From Candidatus Ulvibacter alkanivorans (lineage in GTDB: Bacteria > Bacteroidota > Bacteroidia > Flavobacteriales > Flavobacteriaceae): 64,000 nt of DNA. Shown here one piece after another: positions 43,778-53,014 of this stretch. Numbering within the stretch: position 1 is the stretch's first letter; each line of letters begins with the position of its first letter. Made by a program: the position numbers and the translations under genes. The notes under the pieces were generated by a model. The model saw only the letters and a program-made list of their open reading frames with translations. It made no database searches and had not been told where the DNA came from. The DNA is taken from positions 1 to 64,000 of the forward strand of contig NZ_QOLC01000080.1 of NCBI RefSeq assembly GCF_003333325.1, written 5' to 3'.

Positions 43778-46114
43778 TTGAAGCGAATTAGCTCCGTTTT
43801 TATTATCCTGTTCTCTTGGTTATCGGTAAGCGCCCAGTACGTTCAAGTGGATGCTACCACGTATAACGCACAAGAGCTCATAGAAGATGTCCTTATAAAC
43901 AGCGGTTGTATTTCTAACGTTCAAGTGACAGAAGTAATAGGAGGCAACTTTAGCGATGGCAGTAAAAGTTACGGATACTTTAACGACGGTGGCAGTACTT
44001 TTCCTTTGTCAAGTGGGATTGTAATGAGCACTGGAAAAGTATCGAATGTTCCCGGTCCAAATGATTCGCTTAGCGATGACAACGCTCCGGCATGGGAAGG
44101 AGATAGCGATCTTGAAAATGCGCTTGGTATTAGCAATACGACCAATGCTACAATATTAGAATTTGATTTTACGCCTAATGCCAATACCATTCGGTTTCGT
44201 TATTTGTTCGCTTCGGAAGAATACCAAGAAGGCGACCCTAATACGTGTATCTATTCCGACGCCTTTGCCTTTCTTATTAAACCTATTGGCGGTCAATACA
44301 CGAATATTGCCCTAGTTCCCGGAACTTCGACCCCTGTGCTAGTTACTACAGTACATTCTGGGATTCCTGGTGGTTGTCCACCCATAAACGAAACCTATTT
44401 TGAAGGATGGAACTCGTCCAATGCAGCCATAAATTTTAATGGGCAAACCAAAGTGCTCACAGCGCAATCGGAAGTGATCCCTAACACGACATATCATATT
44501 AAACTTGTGATCGCAGATGAACAAAATCACCGTTACGATTCTGCTGTTTTTTTAGAGGCCGAAAGCTTTACTATTGGTGCAGACTTGGGACCTGATCGAA
44601 GTTTTACAACGAACAACCCGCTCTGTGACGATGAAACCTACGAACTCGATGCCACCCCGGATGGGACAATGCCACAGGGGTATTCTTGGTTTAAAAATGG
44701 AATGTTGCTCCCTTTAGAAACCACAGCACAGTTAACAGTTTCTACACCTGGAACGTATAAGGTTGAAATTGATTATGGAGCTGGCTGTGTTGCTTCCGAC
44801 GAAGTTTTGATCGAATATGCTTCCGAAGTGAGCGCAATAAACACCGACCTCCACCAGTGTGATGATAATGACGATGGAATTGCAACGTTCAACCTTTATG
44901 ACGCTTCCGAAGCCATTACGAACAACGACAATGCATTACAGATCCAAGGCTTCTATAACAGTGCTTCGGAAGCTGAAACTGTATTAAACGAAATTGTAAC
45001 ACCCAATTCGTATACCAATTCTGTTGTAAATGAAATAGTCTTTGCGCGGGTGGAAACTCCATTAGGATGCTTTAATATTGCTGAAGTGACCCTAAGAACC
45101 ACGATGAACAGCGTAGGTCCTTATGAGCTGGCAACTTGTTCGTTTGTAGACGGCACTGCTTTTGGGACCTTTGATCTTTCCGAAGTAAGTAACGAGATCA
45201 CTACCACTATTGGCCCCGACAGTAACATCGCATATTATGAACGTTATGACGACGCCCTCGACGAAACTGACCCATTACCACTGTTGTTTACCAATACATT
45301 AGAAGTTTTTCAAACCATTTACGTTCGGGTGTCGAATGCCACCGGATGTATTGGTATAGGCGAAGTATATCTAACGGTTGTGCCAACCCCGGTTTTAGAA
45401 GAACTGCCTAACACCTATTATTGTATCGATACTTTTCCAAGCACAATTTCGCTCAGCTCCGGACTACTAGGAGATCCGTCTGATTATAGTTTTTTATGGT
45501 CTACCGGAGCGACAAGTCCCACGATCGCTATAAATGAACCCGGGACCTATTCGGTAACTGTTACATTTACGCAGCACATAAACGGCGGCACGTACAGCTG
45601 TGAGGCCAGCCAGACGATCACGGTATTGGCTTCGGAAGCACCGCAACTAAGTTATGAAGTGAGTGGAAATTACGGCAATCAAACAATAGTCGTGACGGCA
45701 GCAGGTGTTGGCGATTATGAATACGCCTTAAACGATCCTTTGGGTTACTATCAAGATGAGCCTGTGTTCACCAAGGTACTTGGTGGTGTGTACACGATCT
45801 ACGCTCGAGATAAAAATGGTTGTGGTCTTGCTAGTATTCAAGCATATGTGTTAGATTTTCCTCGGTTTTTTACTCCTAATCAAGACGGGTTCCATGATAG
45901 ATGGCAGGTAGCTGGCCAAGAGAAGGATGCTATTCAAGTGTATCGCATCGAAATTTTCGATAGATACAATCGCGTTTTATACGTGATGACACCCGAAAGT
46001 CCGGGGTGGGATGGTAGCTGGAACGGGAATCCGTTACCATCGTCAGATTATTGGTTTGTGGCCTATTTTTCCGACGGAGGCACCTATAGAAATCATTTCA
46101 CGATGAAACGATAG
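43778..46114 (+). CDS. T9SS type B secreted protein with choice-of-anchor L domain
   Basis: 778 residues if started at TTG 43778 (TTG 43769 is the alternative, 3 residues longer); both give a good signal peptide KRISSVFIILFSWLSVSAQ. The first 260 residues fit the choice-of-anchor L domain (GIVMSTGKVSNVPGPN, RFRYLFASEEYQEG, IKLVIADEQNHRYDSAVFLEA). Ig-like and FDL/FNL repeats follow (CDDNDDGIATFNLYDA..., GTFDLSEVSNE...). The C-terminus (FFTPNQDGFHDRWQV ... THFTMKR-like end) is the type B CHU_C sorting domain. Surface-exposed; it shares repeat modules with the two other T9SS proteins in the window. Confidence 0.87.
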   Translation: MKRISSVFIILFSWLSVSAQYVQVDATTYNAQELIEDVLINSGCISNVQVTEVIGGNFSDGSKSYGYFNDGGSTFPLSSGIVMSTGKVSNVPGPNDSLSDDNAPAWEGDSDLENALGISNTTNATILEFDFTPNANTIRFRYLFASEEYQEGDPNTCIYSDAFAFLIKPIGGQYTNIALVPGTSTPVLVTTVHSGIPGGCPPINETYFEGWNSSNAAINFNGQTKVLTAQSEVIPNTTYHIKLVIADEQNHRYDSAVFLEAESFTIGADLGPDRSFTTNNPLCDDETYELDATPDGTMPQGYSWFKNGMLLPLETTAQLTVSTPGTYKVEIDYGAGCVASDEVLIEYASEVSAINTDLHQCDDNDDGIATFNLYDASEAITNNDNALQIQGFYNSASEAETVLNEIVTPNSYTNSVVNEIVFARVETPLGCFNIAEVTLRTTMNSVGPYELATCSFVDGTAFGTFDLSEVSNEITTTIGPDSNIAYYERYDDALDETDPLPLLFTNTLEVFQTIYVRVSNATGCIGIGEVYLTVVPTPVLEELPNTYYCIDTFPSTISLSSGLLGDPSDYSFLWSTGATSPTIAINEPGTYSVTVTFTQHINGGTYSCEASQTITVLASEAPQLSYEVSGNYGNQTIVVTAAGVGDYEYALNDPLGYYQDEPVFTKVLGGVYTIYARDKNGCGLASIQAYVLDFPRFFTPNQDGFHDRWQVAGQEKDAIQVYRIEIFDRYNRVLYVMTPESPGWDGSWNGNPLPSSDYWFVAYFSDGGTYRNHFTMKR

Positions 46115-46174
46115 GACCCAATCGTTGACCAATAAACCATGCATTAAGGGTTACCATAACCATTCTATTTTACG

Positions 46175-46182
46175 TATTTTTG
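46175..46182 (+). promoter_or_regulatory. -7 box of uvrB
   Basis: TATTTTTG, exact TAnnTTTG, 21 bases before ATG 46204. Confidence 0.55.
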
Positions 46183-46203
46183 ATAACTACGGAAACTTAC
46201 TAG

Positions 46204-48210
46204 ATGAAATTCAAAATTGTATCAGATTTTAGTCCGACAGGAGATCAACCAACTGCCATAGAAGCGCTGGTGACAGGTATTTCTTCGGAAGAGAAATATC
46301 AAACCTTATTGGGAGTAACCGGAAGTGGTAAGACATTTACGGTAGCCAACGTAGTGCAGCAAGTTCAGAAACCAACCTTGGTGTTAGCGCACAACAAAAC
46401 TTTGGCCGCACAACTGTATTCTGAGTTTAAGAATTTATTTCCTGAAAATGCGGTCGAATATTTTGTTTCCTATTATGACTATTATCAACCGGAAGCATTT
46501 ATTCCAAGCAGCGGAACTTATATTGAAAAGGACTTGTCGATCAATGAGGAGATCGAAAAACTTCGGTTGAGTACCACCTCTTCCTTACTTTCCGGAAGAC
46601 GTGATGTATTGGTGGTTGCCTCGGTTTCTTGTCTCTACGGAATTGGAAATCCGGTAGAATTTCAGAAGAACGTGATCAGCTTAAAAAGCGGACAAATACT
46701 TTCGCGAACCAAACTATTACACAAGTTAGTACAAAGCTTGTATTCTAGGACAGAGGCAGAATTCCACCACGGTCGTTTCCGAATTAAAGGAGACACGGTT
46801 GATGTGTTTCCGAGTTATGCAGACACGGCCTTCAGAATACATTTTTTTGGAGATGAAATTGAAGAGATCGAAGCTTTTAATCCGGAGAATAATGAAGTAG
46901 TAGAAAAATACGACCGATTGAATATTTATCCGGCCAATATGTTTGTGACTTCTCCCGATGTGTTGCAAGGTGCTATTAAAGACATACAAGATGATCTGGT
47001 AAAACAGGTATCTTATTTCAAAGAAATTGGAAAACATTTAGAAGCCAAACGATTGGACGAACGCACCAATTTTGATCTAGAAATGATACGAGAATTAGGC
47101 TATTGTAGCGGAATCGAGAATTATTCTCGCTATTTGGACCAACGTAAACCGGGAACGCGACCCTTTTGCTTATTGGACTATTTCCCTGATGATTATCTCA
47201 TGATCGTAGATGAAAGTCATGTTTCCATTCCTCAAGTAGGTGCCATGTATGGTGGGGATCGATCTCGTAAAGAGAATTTGGTAGAATACGGGTTCAGACT
47301 TCCGGCTGCAATGGATAACAGACCTTTAAAGTTTGAAGAGTTTGAAGCATTACAAAATCAAGTGATCTATGTAAGCGCTACTCCGGCCGATTACGAACTC
47401 GAAAAGAGTGGTGGGGTCTTTGTAGAACAGATTATTCGACCGACAGGCTTGTTGGACCCACCAATTGAAGTGCGTCCCAGCTTGAACCAGATAGACGATC
47501 TTTTGGAAGAGATGCAATTGCGTATTGAAAAAGATGAACGCGTATTAGTGACCACGCTTACGAAACGAATGGCAGAAGAATTGACAAAGTATCTAACTCG
47601 TATACAGATTCGATGTCGTTACATTCATAGCGATGTAGATACCTTAGAACGGGTTGAGATCATGCAAGACCTTCGATTGGGATTATTTGATGTGTTGGTA
47701 GGTGTAAATTTATTACGCGAAGGCTTAGATCTTCCGGAAGTATCATTAGTTGCCATCTTGGACGCTGACAAAGAAGGCTTTTTGAGAAGTGCTAGGTCGT
47801 TGACCCAGACCGTTGGGCGTGCCGCTCGTCATTTAAATGGAAAAGCGATCATGTATGCCGATAAGATCACTAAAAGTATGCAAGACACCATTGATGCTAC
47901 AGAATACAGACGTGAGAAGCAAATAGCCTATAATACCGAGCACAATATCACTCCGACAGCGATCAAGAAGTCGTTTGAGAATGCGTTGACCAAATCGAAA
48001 CAACAGGCGTATACTTTTGAAACAGCAGATACATTGGCTGCTGCAGAACCGGATGACGAATATCTAACACAGGCACAACTGGAAAAGAAAATTCGAGATA
48101 CCAGAAAAGCTATGGAAACTGCCGCCAAGGATTTGGATTTTATGATGGCTGCGAAACTACGTGACAAGATCAAAACACTTCAGAAGTCGTTGGAAGCTGT
48201 TAAAGAGTAG
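46204..48210 (+). CDS. uvrB: Excinuclease ABC subunit B
   Basis: 668 residues, full length. The damage-verifying helicase-like subunit of nucleotide excision repair. [14 protein letters not shown] (Walker A), the beta-hairpin [34 protein letters not shown] (Walker B/DESH), [24 protein letters not shown] (motif VI) and the C-terminal UVR coiled coil (MEKAAKDLDF-type) that contacts UvrC. It stands alone with its own promoter box. A second UV-repair locus in the window is the photolyase operon. Confidence 0.97.
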   Translation: MKFKIVSDFSPTGDQPTAIEALVTGISSEEKYQTLLGVTGSGKTFTVANVVQQVQKPTLVLAHNKTLAAQLYSEFKNLFPENAVEYFVSYYDYYQPEAFIPSSGTYIEKDLSINEEIEKLRLSTTSSLLSGRRDVLVVASVSCLYGIGNPVEFQKNVISLKSGQILSRTKLLHKLVQSLYSRTEAEFHHGRFRIKGDTVDVFPSYADTAFRIHFFGDEIEEIEAFNPENNEVVEKYDRLNIYPANMFVTSPDVLQGAIKDIQDDLVKQVSYFKEIGKHLEAKRLDERTNFDLEMIRELGYCSGIENYSRYLDQRKPGTRPFCLLDYFPDDYLMIVDESHVSIPQVGAMYGGDRSRKENLVEYGFRLPAAMDNRPLKFEEFEALQNQVIYVSATPADYELEKSGGVFVEQIIRPTGLLDPPIEVRPSLNQIDDLLEEMQLRIEKDERVLVTTLTKRMAEELTKYLTRIQIRCRYIHSDVDTLERVEIMQDLRLGLFDVLVGVNLLREGLDLPEVSLVAILDADKEGFLRSARSLTQTVGRAARHLNGKAIMYADKITKSMQDTIDATEYRREKQIAYNTEHNITPTAIKKSFENALTKSKQQAYTFETADTLAAAEPDDEYLTQAQLEKKIRDTRKAMETAAKDLDFMMAAKLRDKIKTLQKSLEAVKE

Positions 48211-48326
48211 CAACAGATGTGTACCGCGCGTATAGTGCGAAGATAAAAAACACCCCTTTCTTTATTTGAATAATCTCCTTCAGAATAAAAACTACATCAA
48301 AATTTTATTTTGTTAGGATTCCTTAC

Positions 48327-48334
48327 TATTTTTG
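48327..48334 (+). promoter_or_regulatory. Candidate -7 box of the thioredoxin-like gene
   Basis: TATTTTTG, exact consensus, 37 bases before ATG 48372. A TTTTG lies upstream, but its spacing is only 14. Confidence 0.45.
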
Positions 48335-48371
48335 AAAGGCAATAGTGCAACATCATTAATTACTTTCAATC

Positions 48372-48605
48372 ATGAGTAAATCAATTTTTTATCACGCAGG
48401 ATGCCCCGTATGTGTTAGTGCCGAGCAAGATCTAATAAGTCTCATTGGTGACAACAAGGTCGAAGTTGTCCATCTAGGGCAGCAAAGAGAACGAATTAAA
48501 GAAGCTGAAAATGCGGGTGTAAAATCGGTACCGGCATTGGTGACTCCCAATGGAAACGCCTTGCACATTAACTTTGGAGCTTCTATGGAAGATGTTAAGG
48601 CCTAA
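48372..48605 (+). CDS. Small thioredoxin/glutaredoxin-like protein
   Basis: 77 residues. The N-terminal FYHAGCPVCVSAEQDL has a CPVC active site (C11, C14), and GVKSVPALVTPNG supplies the cis-Pro segment, so the thioredoxin fold is nearly complete in minimal form. It likely acts as a cytoplasmic thiol-disulfide protein; partner unknown. The downstream MarR-type regulator has a four-cysteine C-terminus, and a hairpin overlapping that gene's promoter follows the stop by 33 bases. Confidence 0.82.
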   Translation: MSKSIFYHAGCPVCVSAEQDLISLIGDNKVEVVHLGQQRERIKEAENAGVKSVPALVTPNGNALHINFGASMEDVKA

Positions 48606-48631
48606 TATTTTTAATATTTAATTAGGATTGC

Positions 48632-48639
48632 TAACTTTG
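48632..48639 (+). promoter_or_regulatory. -7 box of the MarR-type gene
   Basis: TAACTTTG, exact consensus, 30 bases before ATG 48670. Its last G is also the first base of the hairpin at 48639-48663. Confidence 0.55.
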
Positions 48640-48663
48640 CCTGTCGAACCACCTTCGGCAGGC
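48639..48663 (+). terminator. Hairpin with T-tail between thioredoxin-like and MarR-type genes
   Basis: The arms GCCTGTCGAA (48639-48648) and TTCGGCAGGC (48654-48663) pair over 10 bases with one G-T pair and a CCACC loop, followed by TCTTTT and then ATG 48670. It could end transcripts of the thioredoxin-like gene. Because it covers the MarR gene's transcription start and leader it may also be regulatory. Confidence 0.6.
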
Positions 48664-48669
48664 TCTTTT

Positions 48670-49275
48670 ATGAACGATAGTATTTTTAATCCCGAACAAC
48701 AGCAACAAGACCTCTCCAGCAAGATCGTCGCAGGGCTGGAACGTATTTCCGAAGTATTTAAAATACTGATATGGGAAAAGGCTAAAATAGTTGGATTAAG
48801 TCCGATTCAAATTCAGTTACTACTATTTATTGCATTTCATAAACAGGAAATGTGTAGTGTAAGTCATTTAGCAAAAGAATTTAATGTCACCAAACCGACT
48901 ATAAGTGACGCCATACGAATGCTCCATAAAAAAGAATTAATAATAAAAGATTATTCCTCTCCGGATAGCCGCAGTTATACGATCCTTTTATCGCAACGCG
49001 GTCGGCAAATGGTTTCTGAAACCGGCGATTTCGCTGCACCTTTAAAAAATAAATTAACGAATTTCGAACAAAGTGAATTAGAAAGTTTGTTCGCTACCGT
49101 AAGTCAGTTGATCTATAAACTGAATCACAACGGGATATTAACCATTCAGCGTATGTGTTTTGCTTGTACGTTTTACGAACGTCAGAGCAGCCATGACTAC
49201 TGTAACCTTTTGAAGAAACCGCTGGCGAACAATGATATTCGATTGGACTGTCCAGAATTTAAGGAGAACGTTTAA
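48670..49275 (+). CDS. MarR-type winged-helix regulator with a C-terminal four-cysteine motif
   Basis: 201 residues from ATG 48670; upstream codons belong to the promoter/hairpin region and are not used. The winged helix (VSHLAKEFNVTKPTISDAIRMLHKKELIIKDYSSPDSRSYTI-type pattern, about 63-107) is MarR-like. After the dimer helices come C163, C166, C178 and C194 (C-x2-C-x11-C-x15-C), plus C62 near the helix-turn-helix. The late cysteines could bind zinc or an iron-sulfur cluster or form redox disulfides, giving a redox- or metal-sensing repressor (inference). The neighbour is a thioredoxin-like gene, which supports a redox theme. Confidence 0.8.
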   Translation: MNDSIFNPEQQQQDLSSKIVAGLERISEVFKILIWEKAKIVGLSPIQIQLLLFIAFHKQEMCSVSHLAKEFNVTKPTISDAIRMLHKKELIIKDYSSPDSRSYTILLSQRGRQMVSETGDFAAPLKNKLTNFEQSELESLFATVSQLIYKLNHNGILTIQRMCFACTFYERQSSHDYCNLLKKPLANNDIRLDCPEFKENV

Positions 49276-49425
49276 TTAGCGTTCAATTAACCTAAGAGTG
49301 CATTATAGGTCAGGATCCTAGCGATCATCTCTCTTTTTTGAAGCAACGACATTCCCTTTTACGCTGCGGTAATGTTTATGCTGACCTTAACATATTTCAA
49401 TCTTACTTTTTATATCTTCTTGGTC

Positions 49426-50010
49426 ATGAAGAAACAAGCGTTAATAGACCTCTCGAACAAAGTAATTCCTGAATCTATAAAGAAGGAAGCAATGACTGCA
49501 CTGTCACATTTTCCTGAATTGCACGAATGCGAGATCACGTTTCGGTTTAAAGACAATATAAAAAAGTCGACCATGCAAGCCCAACCTACTTGGAAAAGTT
49601 TCTTTAAGCCAAGAAGGCATCGATCGTACATTATTCTAATAAGCAGAAAGATACAGATCGAGCAAGAAGAATTTACAATTGCCGATATTCCCAGTGATGT
49701 AATTACGGGTTGGTTGGGACATGAGCTAGGGCATGTAATGGATTATCGCGATCGTAGTGGTATTGGTATGTTGATCTTCGGAATTAAATATCTCTTTTCT
49801 AAAACTCATATTAAAGAAGTGGAACGTGCGGCAGACACTTATGCCATACAGCATGGCATGGCCGATTATATTTTAGCAACCAAGAATTTTATTTTGGACC
49901 ACGCACATATTTCAGAAAAATATAAAGAACGAATTAGAAGATTATATATGTCCCCCGAAGAGGTAATGGAGCTATTAAAAGAAGGTTCGTTAGAAGAAGC
50001 AGTTAGCTAA
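49426..50010 (+). CDS. Small gluzincin-type metalloprotease-like protein
   Basis: 194 residues from ATG 49426 (earlier in-frame codons give an unlikely hydrophobic lead). GWLGHELGHVMDYRD holds the zinc HExxH, and EVERAADTYAIQHGM the downstream E-x-x-A-D pattern of M48-like enzymes, but no membrane spans of Ste24 type are present. It may be a soluble peptidase or an inactive relative; substrate unknown. Its stop overlaps by 8 bases the stop end of the GH3-like gene on the other strand. Confidence 0.75.
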   Translation: MKKQALIDLSNKVIPESIKKEAMTALSHFPELHECEITFRFKDNIKKSTMQAQPTWKSFFKPRRHRSYIILISRKIQIEQEEFTIADIPSDVITGWLGHELGHVMDYRDRSGIGMLIFGIKYLFSKTHIKEVERAADTYAIQHGMADYILATKNFILDHAHISEKYKERIRRLYMSPEEVMELLKEGSLEEAVS

Positions 50011-51526
50011 TAGAGGCAACGAACGATTCCCATTCTTGAAACTTTTCCTCATTCATTACCCGTTCCATTTTTACTTGTCCACCTTTCTTCTTGTTCTTGG
50101 CATTCCATTCGTAAAACACATTTGGCGATACCTTATGCACTTTCACCCCATTTAAGGCCTTTCCTCTAGCGACTTTATAATTTTTATTCGCCGTAGCAAG
50201 CGCATTGTCTAAGGCTTCGGAAAGTTTACTGCTATCAATATCACCTTCAGTTCCTAAATACCAATGGTGGTAAAATTCGTCATCGATCTTTACGGCAGCT
50301 AAAGTGAATTCCGGGATCTCAATATCAAATTTTTGTTCCAATTCTCGTAAAGCGGTTTCCATTTTATTGACCGACAATTGAGAACCTACGACGTTTAAAA
50401 AGAATTTTGTTCGCCCTGTGATCTTTATTTCTGCGCGTTCTACATCGGTAAAGGCGATGGTATCTCCTATTAAATAACGCCAAGCCCCAGACACCGTGCT
50501 CATGATCAATACATAGTCGGTATCCTTTTTAACTTCTCCTAAGCTAAGTGCTGGTGCATCATCAACTAACGACCCATCTTGATTTATATACTCTGGTTTA
50601 AAGGGTACAAATTCAAAATAAATTCCATTATCGGTTACTAATTTCATTGCAGTTGTTTCGGGTCGCTGCTGAAAGGCGATAAATCCTTCGGAAGCCAAAT
50701 AGGTATCGATAACTGTAATAGGATGAGCCAATAACTTATTAAAACTCTTCTCATAAGGCTGAAAAGCCACTCCCCCACTTGTATATACTTGTAGGTTTGG
50801 CCAGATATCATGAATGGTATCTGCATTGTGATAAGCGATCACTTCTTTCATCATTAATTCCATCCATGAAGGTATTCCGCTCAAGGCACCAATATCCCAT
50901 TCTTTAGCACGTTTTGCAATAGTTTGCACACGTTGGTCCCAATCGGGTATTTTCGCAATTTCCTCTCCCGGTTTATAGTACCCTTGAAACCAAAACGGAA
51001 TATTACTTGCGCTTATACCACTTATTTCGCCTTCTAAAAATTCATCACGCTCTTCCAGGTCTGTTGAGCTTCCCAACATCATGATCTCCTTTTCGAAGAA
51101 GTCGGTAGGAAGGTCGAAGTTCGACAAGGCTCCTACCTGCTTTATCCCGGTAGTTCGTATCGCATCGATCATCGCATCTGTTACCGGAATTCGTTTACTC
51201 GTCTTACCTGTAGTCCCACTGCTTAACGCAAAATAAGAAGGTTTTCCCGGCCAGGTTATATCTTCTAATCCGTCTTGCACACGATTCCACCATTCTTCTT
51301 TCATTTTATTATAGTCATGGTAAGGAATCGTTTCAGCGAATTCTTTTTCTATGGTTGTAGCATCTAGTATTTTCCGGAAACCGTAATACTTTCCGAAGGC
51401 AGTATCCTTTGCTTTTTCCAACAGTGAGATTAGTACTTCTTTTTGTGCTTCTACCGGAGACGGTTCAGAAACAAGGGAACCTCTTAATTCGATTGCACTT
51501 TTTATAATAGATCCTAAAATTGCCAT
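50003..51526 (-). CDS. GH3 family acyl-adenylating enzyme
   Basis: 507 residues, normal for bacterial GH3. The ANL-superfamily phosphate loop SSGTTGKTSKRIPVT, the TYLASEGFIAFQ region and the C-terminal GRTKFFLNVVGSQLSVNKMETAL are clear. Plant GH3 proteins join amino acids to hormones; the bacterial substrate is not known, but an acyl-AMP intermediate and amide or ester product are expected. Stand-alone minus-strand gene, tail-to-tail with the metalloprotease-like gene. Confidence 0.88.
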   Translation of the reverse strand: MAILGSIIKSAIELRGSLVSEPSPVEAQKEVLISLLEKAKDTAFGKYYGFRKILDATTIEKEFAETIPYHDYNKMKEEWWNRVQDGLEDITWPGKPSYFALSSGTTGKTSKRIPVTDAMIDAIRTTGIKQVGALSNFDLPTDFFEKEIMMLGSSTDLEERDEFLEGEISGISASNIPFWFQGYYKPGEEIAKIPDWDQRVQTIAKRAKEWDIGALSGIPSWMELMMKEVIAYHNADTIHDIWPNLQVYTSGGVAFQPYEKSFNKLLAHPITVIDTYLASEGFIAFQQRPETTAMKLVTDNGIYFEFVPFKPEYINQDGSLVDDAPALSLGEVKKDTDYVLIMSTVSGAWRYLIGDTIAFTDVERAEIKITGRTKFFLNVVGSQLSVNKMETALRELEQKFDIEIPEFTLAAVKIDDEFYHHWYLGTEGDIDSSKLSEALDNALATANKNYKVARGKALNGVKVHKVSPNVFYEWNAKNKKKGGQVKMERVMNEEKFQEWESFVASIS

Positions 51527-51624
51527 ATGATTTGGTATAATTCGGTTTTAAAAATAGCTAAATCTGTAGCTCGAACCTTCTTTTTAATGGAAGTTTAACC
51601 TTTTACTTTCGGCTGCTAATTGAG

Positions 51625-51632
51625 TATCTTTG
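51625..51632 (+). promoter_or_regulatory. -7 box four bases before the rluF ATG
   Basis: TATCTTTG, exact consensus, then TCTT and ATG 51637. The geometry matches that before the TrmH-type gene and predicts a leaderless message. Confidence 0.65.
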
Positions 51633-51636
51633 TCTT

Positions 51637-52419
51637 ATGACACACCATCCAGATTCGGTTCGAATAAACAAAGCGATTAGTGACAGTGGGTACTGTTCGC
51701 GAAGACAGGCAGACACTTTAATTGAGCAAGGACGTGTCACTATAAATGGTACGGTTGCGACCTTAGGAGACCGTGCTATGCCGGATGATGAGATCATGGT
51801 TGACAACAAAAAGATCACCGAAAATGACAATCTTGTCTATATCATGTTAAACAAACCGGTTGGGATTACATGCACTACCGATCAACGAGTGAAAGGCAAT
51901 GTGGTCGATTTTATAGGGCACACGGAGCGAATATTTCATGTAGGAAGATTAGATAAGCCCAGTGAAGGACTGTTACTTATGACCAATGACGGTGATATTG
52001 TGAATAAAATTCTGCGTGCTGGGAATCGCCACGAAAAAGAATATATCGTTACGGTTGATCGTCCTATTACCGAGGACTTTTTAAAAAGGATGCGAAATGG
52101 AATTCCTATTCTTGATACCGTTACAAAAAAATGTGAGGTTGAACAGATAAGTCGGTTTATTTTTAGGATCGTTTTGGTGCAAGGGCTTAACCGACAAATT
52201 AGAAGGATGTGCGAATATCTGGGCTACGAGGTAACTGCATTGCAGCGCATTCGGATCATGAATATCACCCTAGGAGACCTACCCGTAGGGAAATGGAGAG
52301 ATCTTACCGAAAAAGAGTTGCAAGGACTCAAGGACGCAGTTTCAGATTCTAAGAACATACCTCAAGCCGCTAGGACACAAAGTACAGGAGGCAAAAGACG
52401 CAGAGGTCGGCAACATTAG
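51637..52419 (+). CDS. rluF: 23S rRNA pseudouridine synthase, RluF type
   Basis: 260 residues. The N-terminal S4 RNA-binding domain (RINKAISDSGYCSRRQADTLIEQGRVTIN) is followed by the catalytic domain with VGRLDKPSEGLLLMTNDGD, where the Asp is the nucleophile, and LVQGLNRQIRRMCEYLGYEV. RluF makes pseudouridine in 23S rRNA (E. coli position 2604). A basic C-terminal tail (GGKRRRGRQH) adds RNA affinity. Its 3' side ends at a bidirectional terminator shared with hsp20. Confidence 0.92.
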   Translation: MTHHPDSVRINKAISDSGYCSRRQADTLIEQGRVTINGTVATLGDRAMPDDEIMVDNKKITENDNLVYIMLNKPVGITCTTDQRVKGNVVDFIGHTERIFHVGRLDKPSEGLLLMTNDGDIVNKILRAGNRHEKEYIVTVDRPITEDFLKRMRNGIPILDTVTKKCEVEQISRFIFRIVLVQGLNRQIRRMCEYLGYEVTALQRIRIMNITLGDLPVGKWRDLTEKELQGLKDAVSDSKNIPQAARTQSTGGKRRRGRQH

Positions 52420-52430
52420 GGCATAAAAAA

Positions 52431-52458
52431 ACCACGCACCGATTGAGTAGCGCGTGGT
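52431..52458. terminator. Bidirectional terminator between rluF and hsp20
   Basis: ACCACGC and GCGTGGT pair around a 14-base loop. A run of seven A on the left gives a strong T-tail for the minus-strand hsp20 gene, and TCATTTT on the right serves rluF. Confidence 0.8.
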
Positions 52459-52491
52459 CATTTTCAACTAACTAACCAAATTAAATTTCAA

Positions 52492-52941
52492 TTATGAAAT
52501 CTCAACCATTCTTTTAATTTCTTTCTGCTCTTCTTTCTTTGCCAAGGCAATTGTTAAGACACCATTTTCGTAAGACGCTTTGATATCTTCTGTATTTACA
52601 TTTTCCGGCAAATTGAAAGATCGCTTAAAACTAGTATAGTTGAATTCTTTTCTCGTATACTTCGTTTCTTTTTCTTTTTCTGAAGTTTCCTGCTCTTTTG
52701 AATCGCTTTTTGAAGCAACTTCCGAAGTGATATTTAACACCATATCATCTACTTCAATTGAGAAGTTTTCCTTCGTTAATCCAGGAGCCGCCAACTCGAT
52801 TACAAAGTTCGCAAAATTCTCTTGAATATTCACCGCTGGAATGCTAAAGTTTTCATAATTAGGCACATCCAAGCGATTTTCATTAAATAGCTCGTCAAAA
52901 ATTGACGGGAACCAAACGTTATTTCTTTTAACTACTTTCAT
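52492..52941 (-). CDS. Hsp20/alpha-crystallin small heat-shock protein
   Basis: 149 residues. The alpha-crystallin domain (about 38-140) runs from IPAVNIQENFANFVIELAAPGLTKENFSIEV to ASYENGVLTIALAKKEE, with the family GVLTI turn. The N-terminal arm is short and the C-terminal arm lacks a clear IxI. It acts as an ATP-independent holdase forming oligomers. It has its own promoter, with direct repeats over and above the -33 region. Confidence 0.95.
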   Translation of the reverse strand: MKVVKRNNVWFPSIFDELFNENRLDVPNYENFSIPAVNIQENFANFVIELAAPGLTKENFSIEVDDMVLNITSEVASKSDSKEQETSEKEKETKYTRKEFNYTSFKRSFNLPENVNTEDIKASYENGVLTIALAKKEEQKEIKRMVEIS

Positions 52942-52986
52942 ATCATTATATTATATTTTATACTCATTTTTTTCAAGCTGAGTATA

Positions 52987-53014
52987 GCAAATTAAATTCC
53001 ATTTCAATTTTCAA
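52987..53014 (-). promoter_or_regulatory. Promoter of hsp20
   Basis: On the minus strand TTG (53014-53012), a 17-base spacer and TAATTTGC (52994-52987), a near match to TAnnTTTG, with a leader of about 40 bases. The -33 lies inside the proximal direct repeat. Confidence 0.5.
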
